Below, in pieces: positions 16,715-25,363 of a DNA stretch of 40,268 nucleotides. The translations under genes were made by a program, and so were the position numbers. The notes under the pieces are model-generated. The model made no database searches. It was not told the origin of the DNA and was given only the letters and a program-made list of their open reading frames with translations. The stretch covers positions 1 through 40,268 of the forward strand of contig JAUWDY010000014.1 in NCBI GenBank assembly GCA_030608565.1, given 5' to 3'. Every line of letters starts with the position of its first letter. Position 1 is the stretch's first letter. The DNA comes from Candidatus Bathyarchaeota archaeon (GTDB lineage Archaea; Thermoproteota; Bathyarchaeia; Bathyarchaeales; Bathyarchaeaceae).

Positions 16715-16737
16715 ATGTTAACATATAATGCATGCAT
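16715..16737. repeat. Palindromes between the ParB-like gene and nfo
   Basis: A perfect 10-bp palindrome ATGTTAACAT (16715-16724) is followed by the GCAT-type motif ATGCATGCAT (16728-16737). The core GTTAACAT also occurs at 16618-16625. Both lie in the shared upstream region of the divergent ParB-like and nfo genes. Confidence 0.5.
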
Positions 16738-16826
16738 TTAGCTTTGGCAAACTTTATGCGCGCGGATCTTCATTGTTTAAGAACAGAAATAGCTGAGTAT
16801 TCAGTTTTTGGGTACGTGGTTTATGG

Positions 16827-17681
16827 ATGCGTGATGGCGTGAAAGTGAAGTTGGGTTTGCATTTGTCAATTGCAGGCACGATTGACAGGGTTGTTGACAG
16901 AGCTGTGGAGCGGGGGTGTGATACATTGCAGATGTTCTCTCGTAATCCTCGTGGTTGGCGCTCCAAGAAGTTGAGTTTCAGGGAGGTTGAAAGCTTCAGA
17001 AAGAAGCTGAAGCAGAGTGGGATATGGCCAGTTGTTATTCATACGTCTTATCTTTTGAATCTTGCTTCTCCGAAGGAGGATGTTTATCGTAAATCGGTTG
17101 AGGCTCTTGGAGATGAGTTACGTAGAGCTGGGGAGCTGGGTGTTCCTTATGTTGTCACACATCTTGGTAGCCATTTGGGTCATGGGAAGAAGGAGGGGTC
17201 CAAAAGAATCATTGCGTCAGTTAACAACTCTTTTTCTGAGGTTGATAACAAGGTGGTTCTTCTTTTGGAGAACACTGCTGGAACGAGGAATAGCACGGGG
17301 TCTTCCTTTGAGGACATCGAGTATATCGCTTCCAGAATCAAGGATAGAGAACGTATTGGCGTGTGCTTGGATACAGCACATGCCTTTGCAGCAGGGTACG
17401 ACTTGGTTTCTCGAGGAGCTGTTGAACATACGTTGCGGAGATTCGATGAGACAATAGGTCTTAAGGAGCTTAAGCTTGTTCATCTCAATGATTCCAAGCA
17501 GGGTCTTGGCTCCAGACTTGATAGACATGAACACATTGGAATGGGAAAGATTGGGGAGAGAGGATTCAGAAATATCTTGAAGAGCCCGTTGGGACGACTA
17601 CCCTTAATCTTGGAAACTCCTGTTGATGAAAGGAGAAGTGATGTTGAAAACCTGAAAGTTGTGAGAGAACTCGCCAAATGA
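16827..17681 (+). CDS. nfo: Endonuclease IV (AP endonuclease)
   Basis: A 284-aa apurinic/apyrimidinic endonuclease of the Nfo family, which incises DNA 5' to abasic sites in base-excision repair and carries a trinuclear zinc centre. Family motifs with metal ligands are visible in order: HLSIAG near the N-terminus, VIHTSYLLNLA, THLGSHLGHG, LLLENTAG, CLDTAHAFAAGYD, VHLNDSK, DRHEHIGMGKIG and LILETP. Length is normal. ATG 16827 has no ribosome site; an ACTTTATG element about 75 nt upstream could be the promoter. The coding strand is unusually rich in T/G-ending codons compared with psmB or the mutase operon. Confidence 0.95.
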   Translation: MRDGVKVKLGLHLSIAGTIDRVVDRAVERGCDTLQMFSRNPRGWRSKKLSFREVESFRKKLKQSGIWPVVIHTSYLLNLASPKEDVYRKSVEALGDELRRAGELGVPYVVTHLGSHLGHGKKEGSKRIIASVNNSFSEVDNKVVLLLENTAGTRNSTGSSFEDIEYIASRIKDRERIGVCLDTAHAFAAGYDLVSRGAVEHTLRRFDETIGLKELKLVHLNDSKQGLGSRLDRHEHIGMGKIGERGFRNILKSPLGRLPLILETPVDERRSDVENLKVVRELAK

Positions 17682-17685
17682 TGCG

Positions 17686-17696
17686 ATGCATGCATA
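17686..17696. repeat. GCAT-type motif 4 nt after the nfo stop
   Basis: ATGCATGCATA. A second copy, ATGCATGCAT, follows at 17731-17740. Confidence 0.7.
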
Positions 17697-17734
17697 TTCA
17701 CAGAGGAAAATTATGTAGTACAGAAGCACAATGC

Positions 17735-17968
17735 ATGCATCTCGCATTAGGTTTTTGCTTAGCCCTCTACTCAGCTCTCACATACTCGCTATTGAATAAA
17801 CGCACCTTCGGAATAGGCACAAGCTCGGTCTTCTTGGCTGTGTTTCTCATCGGTATGTGGTCCAACTCACGTGAAGAAATTAACCTGATTAGACTTATTA
17901 AACCAATTGAAACCAGTAATGTCGCGTTCCTTCATTCACAAATCCCACGGACTCGTATAACCGCCTAG
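17735..17968 (+). CDS. Possible small two-helix membrane protein
   Basis: Open frame of 77 aa from an ATG inside the second GCAT-type motif. Two hydrophobic stretches (LALGFCLALYSALTYSLL and FGIGTSSVFLAVFLIGMW) look like membrane helices. Against it: no ribosome site, the start lies in the repeat motif, and the last 70 nt are antisense to the acetyltransferase 3' end. I give it as a weak candidate. Confidence 0.25.
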   Translation: MHLALGFCLALYSALTYSLLNKRTFGIGTSSVFLAVFLIGMWSNSREEINLIRLIKPIETSNVAFLHSQIPRTRITA

Positions 17969-18833
17969 CCCCATCAGTGGGAGCCGCCCCTAAGATGACA
18001 ACTGCAGATGGCCTATACTTTTCTAGACGCTTAAGGCTCTCACAAATCACGGCTCTTGCCAACCCCAGCTTTCTATGGTTAGGATGTGTTCCAACGGGTT
18101 CAAGTTCTGCAATCTTGCTCAGAGGATCAATTCTGGCTGTGCAAAATGCTGCAAATTTACCATCTGGATCGACGGCAACAATGTCAAGATCTTCTTGGTA
18201 AAAAGAAGCAGTACTGAATAATTGAAGCAGCTCCATAGACATGCTCACAATGTGGGGAAAGACCGTCATCTGAACCTCACGATACTTCAGGAAATCCTTC
18301 TCGATAACGGCATTTCGTATTGTGTACCCTTCAGGTAGACTATATGTTGGAACTGGCAAATCTATGGGTCGTACTTGTTTATCTCCATCAATCTCACCTT
18401 TTTGAAATCCCAAATCTGATAAGAGTAGAATAAGGTCCTCATCATCGTCGTCGACAACGAATTTCATATTCACTTCTTCGACCTTGCCCCCCTTCATCTC
18501 TTTCACTCGATTCCACATCCATAACACTATCTCGCTCGCAACAGACGTATAGTTGGGGTGAACAGAGAGCCAGCAATCTCCGGAGGGCTTTGTGTAAGAT
18601 ACTGCTATAATCCTCAACGTGATTTGTTGAGCTTCATCGAGCGCCTCCCAGATCTTTAGATACTCGTCCTCCTCGTCTCGGTATTCTGTTCCGCCTGGGC
18701 CAAATTTAAGATTCTCTAACTCTGATGGTATCCAATTTGTATAGGCCTTCCTTATGCGGAAAATATCTGCAAGAAATTTTCGGACAGACTCAAAGTCTTT
18801 CTCCCAATGATAATCTCGCATCCTAATTGCCAT
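17898..18833 (-). CDS. GNAT-family N-acetyltransferase with two acetyltransferase-like halves
   Basis: A 311-aa protein. The C-terminal half (about 165-311) is a complete GNAT domain, with the acetyl-CoA pyrophosphate loop at THPNHRKLGLARAVI and the RRLYESVGFVNEG motif near the end. The N-terminal half resembles a second, degenerate GNAT fold (IAVSYTKPSGDCWLSVHPNYT), which may bind substrate rather than acetyl-CoA. Substrate unknown. ATG 18833 has GGGTGA 8 nt upstream. An acidic DDDDED stretch joins the halves. Confidence 0.85.
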   Translation of the reverse strand: MAIRMRDYHWEKDFESVRKFLADIFRIRKAYTNWIPSELENLKFGPGGTEYRDEEDEYLKIWEALDEAQQITLRIIAVSYTKPSGDCWLSVHPNYTSVASEIVLWMWNRVKEMKGGKVEEVNMKFVVDDDDEDLILLLSDLGFQKGEIDGDKQVRPIDLPVPTYSLPEGYTIRNAVIEKDFLKYREVQMTVFPHIVSMSMELLQLFSTASFYQEDLDIVAVDPDGKFAAFCTARIDPLSKIAELEPVGTHPNHRKLGLARAVICESLKRLEKYRPSAVVILGAAPTDGARRLYESVGFVNEGTRHYWFQLV

Positions 18834-18941
18834 AATTCACTTCACCCAAAGATCGAAGTAATGTTCACTTGTAGTGCTCTGTTCTTAGCTTTTCTCTGCG
18901 TATTGCAGTGTTCTTATCCATAGCTCGCACAACACTTATTC

Positions 18942-18955
18942 TACATGTGTGCATG
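18942..18955. repeat. GCAT-type motif downstream of the thioesterase gene
   Basis: TACATGTGTGCATG, alternating purine/pyrimidine, 25 nt beyond the stop of the minus-strand thioesterase gene. Confidence 0.5.
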
Positions 18956-18980
18956 GTGGCTGTGTCGCTTCTTTGCTTCC

Positions 18981-19394
18981 CTAACTTCTCTCTTTCAGCA
19001 AATAGTAGGTCACAAGGCTCTTGGCAACTAGTATGCCCTTATCGTTCTTGACTTCTACGTCGGCGACGAAGATTCTAGAGCCTTCATGTATATTCCGAGC
19101 TTCAGCAATGAGCTTGCCAGATTTGACAGGTTTCAAGAAGTTGATTTTCATCTCAACTGTAACTGGAATACCCTTCAGATTACTTGAACCATAAACTGCC
19201 CACGCTGCTGCCGAATCAGCTAAACTCGCTACCACTCCGCCATGAACAGTCTCCAAAAATTGAACATGTTTCTTGTCGATTTTTACTGACAATCGAGCAT
19301 AGTTCTCTCGTACTTCCACGATTCGCATACCTAGAAGTTGATAAAAAGGGCTCTTCTCGCCGCGTTCTACCAGTCTCTCTAGTGAAGGCTGCAT
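18981..19394 (-). CDS. PaaI-type hotdog-fold thioesterase
   Basis: A 137-aa single hotdog domain of the PaaI/YigI thioesterase group, which hydrolyses acyl- or aryl-CoA thioesters. The family motif VHGGVVASLADSAAAWAV (about 50-67) carries HGG and the downstream acidic residue (Asp60 region) used in catalysis. ATG 19394 has GGTGA 6 nt upstream. Natural substrate unknown. It is not in an operon with the acyl-CoA mutase, though both act on acyl-CoAs. Confidence 0.9.
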   Translation of the reverse strand: MQPSLERLVERGEKSPFYQLLGMRIVEVRENYARLSVKIDKKHVQFLETVHGGVVASLADSAAAWAVYGSSNLKGIPVTVEMKINFLKPVKSGKLIAEARNIHEGSRIFVADVEVKNDKGILVAKSLVTYYLLKERS

Positions 19395-19453
19395 GATTCG
19401 TCACCATGGAGAAGAGTAGGCTCTCGGTCGAATTATCTGTTACTGTACAAATT

Positions 19454-19462
19454 CATGCATAT
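19454..19462. repeat. GCAT-type motif downstream of the PH-like gene
   Basis: CATGCATAT, 35 nt beyond the stop of the minus-strand PH-like membrane protein gene. Confidence 0.5.
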
Positions 19463-19497
19463 CTTGGTTAGGCTTCAAAGTTTGATCAAATGAATTG

Positions 19498-19992
19498 TTA
19501 TGGCCCATTCTTCATCTGATTAATGATGTTGCAGATTTTTTCTGGGTTATTTGAAGAAAAGACGAATGGTCTTCCTTTCTGCAGTACTATTTTCACTGCA
19601 TTGCCGAATGATGTTGTGTAAGCCCAAGAGCTATCAGTGCCGTATCTAATGCCGATGCCACCATATCTTCCGAAAGAGGCTTTGGTTGGCTCACAGGACA
19701 CTATATCCCCTATCAGAATATGTTTGCGATTGAAAAAGCCGTAATAAATTGAAAGTTTGTTAGTGGTCACCTTTATCTGTATGCCTCGATAATTCCAAAA
19801 TACCAACAACACAAACGCTAAAGGAGACGCCAAGACAACAATCAAAAAGGGATGTTGAACAGCGATGCCAACGGCGATGGTTATCAATAGTATGCACAAG
19901 CTAAGTAAAGAAAAAAATCCCACTAGAGCTTTTACCAATGTGCCCGCTGGAACCCATTCCACATACAAAACGTCCTTCATATTAATCCACAT
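19498..19992 (-). CDS. Membrane protein with bacterial-type PH-like domain
   Basis: A 164-aa protein with two adjacent transmembrane helices (about 20-42 and 47-65), followed by a soluble strand-rich domain (about 70-160). The pattern IQIKVTTNKLSIYYGF ... GGIGIRYGTDSSWAYTTS ... AVKIVLQKGRPFVFSSNNP matches the bPH/DUF304-like membrane-associated PH fold as I remember it. Function of these proteins is mostly unknown. Alternative start ATG 19980. No operon partner. Confidence 0.65.
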   Translation of the reverse strand: MWINMKDVLYVEWVPAGTLVKALVGFFSLLSLCILLITIAVGIAVQHPFLIVVLASPLAFVLLVFWNYRGIQIKVTTNKLSIYYGFFNRKHILIGDIVSCEPTKASFGRYGGIGIRYGTDSSWAYTTSFGNAVKIVLQKGRPFVFSSNNPEKICNIINQMKNGP

Positions 19993-20081
19993 CGATACAT
20001 GTAAGAAATGAATTAAACTTTATGATTAATTAATAGAGAGATGCGTTTTTAGAAGAAACGGCTTATTTTTATTCTGGAGAT

Positions 20082-20095
20082 TGCATGCATGCATA
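20082..20095. repeat. GCAT-type motif, TGCATGCATGCATA
   Basis: Three overlapping GCAT units in the gap between the PH-like gene and the nuclease-methyltransferase gene, 92 nt beyond the stop of the latter. Confidence 0.65.
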
Positions 20096-20187
20096 GAATT
20101 GGAAGGCGTTCATTTGCGCCTGATCTCACCACATTTCTCACATTCAGAAACTTCTAATGGCTCATACATTCTAATTGACAGAAGATT

Positions 20188-23076
20188 CTATCCTGCCATG
20201 AGTGTTTTCAGCTTTTCAATTTCATTAGCCAAGGCAGGATACAAATTATCTAGAAGTTGGGTTATTTCATCATCTGAGTAACCCATCATTTGAAGAAACA
20301 TGATATCCAATTCTTTTCTGGGAGAAAACTTTGTCTTCATTTGCTCAAGAATACTTGGAAATGAAACGTTCTTTACGGTTTCGAAGTGCTGCAGCAATCG
20401 ATCTCTTTCATGTTTCTTGAGTTTCTTTGGATCCAACATTTGCATCTCATTCATTGCATATTCATGTAGTTTCATCCATGCCCCTCTAGTCTCTGTTCTA
20501 TGAATGAGCATTGCAAGCAAATTAAGGGTGCTATTGAACCACAGCGATAGAATCTTTGCATCATCATCAGACATCCCTTGGATGCACCACATATCAACAC
20601 CCACCATCGGTATTCCAGAGTAGTATGCAAGAAATCTTGTCCCTGTAGCTGAGATGTCAAAACGCCTTGATATTACAAGGTTAGCTAACCTTGGTTCTAC
20701 ATATTTCCTCCATTTCTTTATGTTTGAAGGGTTCTTCATAACCTGTTCAATCCCACTAAAACCCTTGACAATTATAAGATCAAGCAAATCTGTAACGTCA
20801 ATCTTATCCGTTCTCGAAGGTCTTCTAAGTCCCCTTTCTAAGACTTTTTGAGGAACCCTCAGTGTCTGTTTTGTAAACCTATTCTCTATCGCTATAGTGG
20901 TTTTATTCAAGTTTTTTATAATCCATTCATCAATATTCTTGATTGCCCTGAAGGGTTCAACAATGATTGCCCCATGGAAAGGTGGTGCATAATCAAATCG
21001 GAAAACCTCACCCTTCTCTCTTTTTAGAAGTGTTTCAAAGGGTATCATACTATCGGAACTTTCAACCATAATTTTCTCTAGGAGAGAAGGCAATCCCAAA
21101 TCATATGTTGATATGAAAACATATAGATTGTCTATATGTTTTCTTAACTCTTCCTGAGTGACCTTCATAGCAATCATATCGTCATCTGTATACAATTCAC
21201 CAAGTTCTGACCTTTTGACAAACGTCTCCAGCTTTTGAACGCACACTCTGGCTTCTTCGATGGAAGAGGGCAGCTTTTTGAGAGAAGACACACAACACTG
21301 TGTGCCCATCTTTCTTTTGCCTTTTTTAGCAATTAATAAGATCTCTCTGAACTGTGCCCCCTCAGAAAAAGCAGCTCTTTCCCATGCTGTTATGATATGT
21401 TCAATTGTGTATTTCTGAGTTAGCAATTCTCTGACTCCTCTTGCAGATTTCACTCTCAGAATAGTAGCTGGTAAGACAAATGCAATTCTTCCGTCTTTCT
21501 TAACAAATCGATCTGCAAGAAAAGCAAAAAATCCATACAATCCAAGTTGTCCATGTGTGTATTCTTCGAATTCTTTAAATCGTTTTGCAAGAACTGATTT
21601 GTATTCCTTTGGCAACCTTTCCTGTCTTGTAAAGGGAGGGTTCATTATGACTAAATCTGCTTTCTCTAGAGGTATCTCTTCTCCACCTACTCCTTCAAGA
21701 GTAATTGTACCTTTCTTGATGTAAGCTTCCCTTGGAGTGATAGCTCCTTCCTTAAACATGTCCAATGTTGGTCTTCTATAAGCAGCCTTTAGCTCACTGC
21801 AGATTGCTGGTATGATCATGTCAGGCTTCAGCTCTGTCGAGTCCCATACTGCAATTCTCACTTTCTCAGTTTCATGTAGCAAAGCTTGAAGAGAAAGATG
21901 CATAACTGCAAGGTGAGCTGCAAAAGGCATAATGTCAATACCCGTCAAATCATGTTCCAAAAATCTCTTATGATCTTCTAAGGAAATTCCACCTCTGCCA
22001 GTTCGGAGCAATTCTCTCTTTCTTCGATATGCTGCAACAAGCAGAGTGCCACTACCAACAGCTAAATCTATGACTTTTGCATCAGGCTTGTCTATGGATA
22101 ACTGTGCTAGAATCTCTGCAGCTTCGTTGTTTGTATAGAAAGCTGCAACAGCTTTTCTTATGTTGAATGGAATTAGTTCATGGAAGACTTTGCCCAATAC
22201 ATCTTGTCCTATCTTCTCAGGTGCCAAAGCTTTGATCGTCATTATCACTCTTTTTACAGTCTTTGTTGCAGACTCTGGTAGTCTAGAAGCCACATCAAAG
22301 CCGAAAACCGAAGTGTAGTCTTTCTCTAATACAGGTCTAAAATATCTGAGTAAATCACTAGGTTTTCCAATTTTATCTTCATCTATCTCCTCAAAGGCTA
22401 CATCCATTCTAGAAAGGACATGATAAAAAATTATTTGATTTACAAGTAGATAGGTCGCTGCTTGTCTCATTTCTTCAAGAGGATAGCGACCTTCCTCATA
22501 CTGCAAAATGTTTTCAAAAACGGTTTTTCCACCAAAGATATCTTCAAGTTCTTTTCCTCTCAGTATCTTCACACTAGCAGTAATTGATGCTACAGCTTCA
22601 GTCAACACCTTGATTGCAAAACTGGTGTCAGCTTCAACAACAAGGGGTCTTAGAACCTGAGCAGCCATCCAATCAGCCATTTGAGAAAGATTTCCAGCAA
22701 AACGTTGGCTAGGTCTAAAATCCTTGAAAATAGCAGTAGCAACATATTCCAACTTCGGGTCTTTAGCAATCTTCTCTAATATCTCAATACTCCAAGGTTG
22801 CCTCAACTCTTTAGGAAAAAGAACTGCAAAGGCACCCTTAGTCTGAGTATACTTAGAATAATCATAAAGTCTGACCATAGCATCTAGAAGTTTAGCCTCT
22901 GCACCCAACTTTGTTTCAACTACATATTGTGCACCGTTATACAGAAGCATATCAGGCATTAAACGTCCAATTGGAGTAGTGTAAGATATCTCAGTATTTA
23001 CCTTGACACCTCTTTTCTCCAACTCCTTTAACAAGAAATTTCTAATAGTCATCTCTGTAGGCTTAGGAACGCCCAA
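20188..23076 (-). CDS. Single-chain nuclease-adenine DNA methyltransferase (type IIG-like restriction enzyme)
   Basis: A 962-aa protein combining restriction and modification domains. N-terminal nuclease-like region (about 1-160): MPDMLLYNG then VVETKLG gives the PD-(D/E)xK pattern. A helical segment follows (about 165-330). The gamma-type N6-adenine methyltransferase has the SAM motif DLAVGSGTLL and catalytic NPPF. The C-terminal third is expected to recognise the target. No separate S or R subunit is nearby, consistent with a self-contained enzyme. TTG 23076 (GGTG nearby) and ATG 23052 are possible starts. Recognition sequence unknown. It could be active or a solitary methyltransferase with a decayed nuclease. 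Confidence 0.85.
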   Translation of the reverse strand: MGVPKPTEMTIRNFLLKELEKRGVKVNTEISYTTPIGRLMPDMLLYNGAQYVVETKLGAEAKLLDAMVRLYDYSKYTQTKGAFAVLFPKELRQPWSIEILEKIAKDPKLEYVATAIFKDFRPSQRFAGNLSQMADWMAAQVLRPLVVEADTSFAIKVLTEAVASITASVKILRGKELEDIFGGKTVFENILQYEEGRYPLEEMRQAATYLLVNQIIFYHVLSRMDVAFEEIDEDKIGKPSDLLRYFRPVLEKDYTSVFGFDVASRLPESATKTVKRVIMTIKALAPEKIGQDVLGKVFHELIPFNIRKAVAAFYTNNEAAEILAQLSIDKPDAKVIDLAVGSGTLLVAAYRRKRELLRTGRGGISLEDHKRFLEHDLTGIDIMPFAAHLAVMHLSLQALLHETEKVRIAVWDSTELKPDMIIPAICSELKAAYRRPTLDMFKEGAITPREAYIKKGTITLEGVGGEEIPLEKADLVIMNPPFTRQERLPKEYKSVLAKRFKEFEEYTHGQLGLYGFFAFLADRFVKKDGRIAFVLPATILRVKSARGVRELLTQKYTIEHIITAWERAAFSEGAQFREILLIAKKGKRKMGTQCCVSSLKKLPSSIEEARVCVQKLETFVKRSELGELYTDDDMIAMKVTQEELRKHIDNLYVFISTYDLGLPSLLEKIMVESSDSMIPFETLLKREKGEVFRFDYAPPFHGAIIVEPFRAIKNIDEWIIKNLNKTTIAIENRFTKQTLRVPQKVLERGLRRPSRTDKIDVTDLLDLIIVKGFSGIEQVMKNPSNIKKWRKYVEPRLANLVISRRFDISATGTRFLAYYSGIPMVGVDMWCIQGMSDDDAKILSLWFNSTLNLLAMLIHRTETRGAWMKLHEYAMNEMQMLDPKKLKKHERDRLLQHFETVKNVSFPSILEQMKTKFSPRKELDIMFLQMMGYSDDEITQLLDNLYPALANEIEKLKTLMAG

Positions 23077-23134
23077 GTGGCACCAACCGATATCTAATGT
23101 TCATCCTGAACGTAATATGTTTTGCTTTCGATAA

Positions 23135-23142
23135 GCATGCAT
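23135..23142. repeat. GCAT-type motif GCATGCAT
   Basis: Between the methyltransferase start and the beta-CASP-like gene, 44 nt beyond the stop of the latter. Confidence 0.6.
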
Positions 23143-23186
23143 CTCGTTGTTTTACTCTTTTTCCATTTTGAAGGGTGTTCGTCATT

Positions 23187-24542
23187 CTAGTGTACCATAT
23201 ATTTTTTTCCGTATTTGATTATTTGAATACTGTTTCTTATTTTCTTGAACAATTGCTGGTTTTCTGTGTGTATTGGAAATATTCTCTTCGGTTTGATGTG
23301 GTTGATTAGGTCTGTTAGTTGTTGTTTGTTCATGTGGCCGGAAGCGTGATGTTGATGAAACTGCATCTGGAAGTGGTTTAGCCAGTTGTGCATAACCTTG
23401 TCTTCAATGTCTTCTTCACTGAACGGTTCACTCATACTGTGAATAAAATGGCTCCCCGAATCCGGATTAATGTCAATTAACTCCGCAAACTGGTAGAAAT
23501 TCAAGTCCATAACCAAGTTGCCTTGATTCTTGTGCACAAACTCATGCGTCACCATCTTATCCATAAACTCCCGCTCCCAAACATAATAATCCTTTTCAAC
23601 GAATTCCCCAGACTTCTTCCGCTTATAATAAACCAGAACATCCTCATCCTTCAACGGATCAGGAAGATCAAGATGCTCATCATCCACCAGTCTACTCAGC
23701 AGATGAGCCGTCTTCGGAGAAACAACAATCCTTCTACCATTCTTCTTCGCTACGTTATAGAAAGTTCTAAACCTGTCCATGTCCCGACTGTAACGCGTAA
23801 TAAACACAATCTTACCCGTTGAAGAAACAACCCCGTCACTCAACCGTCTAACCTCTTCCTCAGAATAGTTCTTCCGCTTCTCCTTCTCAACCATCCGAGT
23901 GCCCTCACATATCATGGCCACAGGCTCGGACGCACAAGCTTTTTCAATAAACTCCTCAGTCATATCGCGTCTGGGACCGTGAGCCCTAACATCCCCAGTA
24001 TACACAACCGTACCCTCAGACGTGTGAATCAAAAACCCGTAAGCAGCAGGAATCGAATGATCAACATGAACAGGCTCCACCACCACGTTACCAACCTTAA
24101 TCTTGTCTCCAGTACGAAACATCCGATACGGATGCTCTCGATAATTACAGAAACCACTCGTCTTCTCCATCGCCTCCAAAAACAACTTAGTGCCTACGCC
24201 GAGGTGCACGGGAATCTCTGGATCCAAAAACCGAATATGATCCACGTGGTCGAAGTGAGCATGAGACAAAAACACACCATCAAATCTCGGCTTCACGTAA
24301 GAAACATCCGTAAACCTCAACTGCTCCTCAGCGTACAGGCCTTTCAGCTTAGGCAACAAACCAAACTCAAAAAAATCACCTAACCCGTTGATGCTCCGGG
24401 GAGACAACCAACTCGTAAAAAAATCTCCACCAAAACCGAAAGGCTGACCAAAATCAAAAAAAACTCTAACGTCACCATCCTCCAACAAAACCTTATTACC
24501 ACCAATCTCATTCACGCCACCATAGAACGTTAAACTCACCAT
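23187..24542 (-). CDS. Metallo-beta-lactamase hydrolase of the RNase J/beta-CASP type
   Basis: A 451-aa protein from ATG 24542. N-terminal MBL core with LTFYGGVNEIGGNKVLLE at the start, zinc motif HAHFDHVDH, VVYTGDVRAHG, and the C-terminal ASGHM and FPIHTEN motifs seen in RNase J-like enzymes. RNase J proteins degrade or process RNA 5'-3' in archaea. The region between the MBL halves is shorter and more divergent than classical archaeal RNase J, so a nuclease with another substrate is possible. The frame is open to 24668, but GGTGG 7 nt before ATG 24542 and the conserved MVSLTFYGG start support the shorter form. Confidence 0.8.
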   Translation of the reverse strand: MVSLTFYGGVNEIGGNKVLLEDGDVRVFFDFGQPFGFGGDFFTSWLSPRSINGLGDFFEFGLLPKLKGLYAEEQLRFTDVSYVKPRFDGVFLSHAHFDHVDHIRFLDPEIPVHLGVGTKLFLEAMEKTSGFCNYREHPYRMFRTGDKIKVGNVVVEPVHVDHSIPAAYGFLIHTSEGTVVYTGDVRAHGPRRDMTEEFIEKACASEPVAMICEGTRMVEKEKRKNYSEEEVRRLSDGVVSSTGKIVFITRYSRDMDRFRTFYNVAKKNGRRIVVSPKTAHLLSRLVDDEHLDLPDPLKDEDVLVYYKRKKSGEFVEKDYYVWEREFMDKMVTHEFVHKNQGNLVMDLNFYQFAELIDINPDSGSHFIHSMSEPFSEEDIEDKVMHNWLNHFQMQFHQHHASGHMNKQQLTDLINHIKPKRIFPIHTENQQLFKKIRNSIQIIKYGKKYMVH

Positions 24543-24703
24543 AAACACGCCACCAACAAATCGTACACAACCACATCTATCAGACAATCGACACAAGAGC
24601 TTAACGGTCCCAATGCATACGTTACGAAAGGCACAGTTGTTGTTGTACGCTATTCCTGTGGCGCACAAACAACAACACGCGACCCTACGAGAATCCTAGA
24701 CAA

Positions 24704-24715
24704 ATGTATGCATGT
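24704..24715. repeat. GCAT-type motif, ATGTATGCATGT
   Basis: Alternating tract in the gap upstream of the beta-CASP-like gene and 31 nt beyond the stop of the small membrane protein gene. Confidence 0.55.
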
Positions 24716-24746
24716 CCGTTTTTTTCGTGCGCAAGAAAACAGCAGG

Positions 24747-24932
24747 TTAAGCGCGTGTGCCCTCCAATTTTTCAGACAAAATAATCCCGAGTGCTAAACA
24801 GATGAAAGCAACTACAAATGTTTCGTGATGGATATCTTCCACACTGAACCATGTTTGCCAATAATAAAATTGGTGTAAGGCAACGATGAAAGCTAGAATG
24901 AAAAGAATAGCGACAGCAGTTTTCCTATTCAT
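24747..24932 (-). CDS. Small two-helix membrane protein
   Basis: A 61-aa protein with helices at about 5-19 (AVAILFILAFIVALH) and 38-52 (FVVAFICLALGIILSE), and a short acidic/His loop between them (WFSVEDIHHET). Start ATG 24932 is chosen because GAGG lies 5 nt upstream; the frame extends to 24974 with unconserved residues. Function unknown. A GCAT-type motif lies on both sides of the gene. Confidence 0.6.
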   Translation of the reverse strand: MNRKTAVAILFILAFIVALHQFYYWQTWFSVEDIHHETFVVAFICLALGIILSEKLEGTRA

Positions 24933-24978
24933 GTTGTCCTCTGTTACTACATTGGAACTAAAAAGAGTTTTCAATTAA

Positions 24979-24987
24979 GTGCATGCA
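24979..24987. repeat. GCAT-type motif, GTGCATGCA
   Basis: In the shared upstream region of the divergent small membrane protein and zinc-ribbon genes. Confidence 0.6.
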
Positions 24988-25046
24988 ATTGGCTTTGGGA
25001 CCCAAATCTTTAGTACAACTCTATACTATCAACTAGGTGATGGAAA

Positions 25047-25292
25047 ATGGAGAAAACATATCAATGCCCAGATTGCGGTGGAACAGAAATCGTATGGGAT
25101 AGAGGACTTGGAAAAACTGTGTGTCCAAAGGATAGAACTCCAGTAGATAGCTACAAAATAGCAAGCCTAGAGAGAAGTATGCATACAACGATAAAAAAGA
25201 AAACTGCAGAATCCAAGAAAACAACTCAGAAGAAGACTGAGAAAAGGAAAACCACAACTAAGAAAACAAAAAGAAAGAAGAAATCGAGTTAA
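25047..25292 (+). CDS. TFIIB-like zinc-ribbon protein with lysine-rich tail
   Basis: An 81-aa basic protein. Residues 5-35 resemble the zinc ribbon of archaeal TFB (CPDCG at 7-11, VCPKD at 25-29), but the fourth ligand position is Asp29 instead of Cys. Residues about 49-81 are nearly all Lys, Thr, Ser and Arg, like a histone-H1-type tail, suggesting nucleic-acid binding. It lacks the TFB core cyclin folds, so it cannot be TFB. AGGTGAT lies 5 nt before ATG 25047. The stop codon overlaps the next GCAT-type motif. Possible role: chromatin or transcription accessory protein. Confidence 0.7.
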   Translation: MEKTYQCPDCGGTEIVWDRGLGKTVCPKDRTPVDSYKIASLERSMHTTIKKKTAESKKTTQKKTEKRKTTTKKTKRKKKSS

Positions 25293-25307
25293 TGCATGCA
25301 CATGTGC
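25292..25307. repeat. GCAT-type motif starting in the stop codon
   Basis: ATGCATGCACATGTGC, 16 alternating bases; its first base is the last base of the zinc-ribbon stop codon. Confidence 0.75.
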
Positions 25308-25363
25308 TCGCTTAGTTCACAAAAAAAGGGGAAGGTTGCAGAGACTTTTACCAATTCTTTCTC

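Noticed and set aside
24543-24668. N-terminal extension of the beta-CASP-like protein
   Set aside because: The extension is Cys/Asn-rich and not protein-like; a GGTGG site and the conserved MBL start support ATG 24542.
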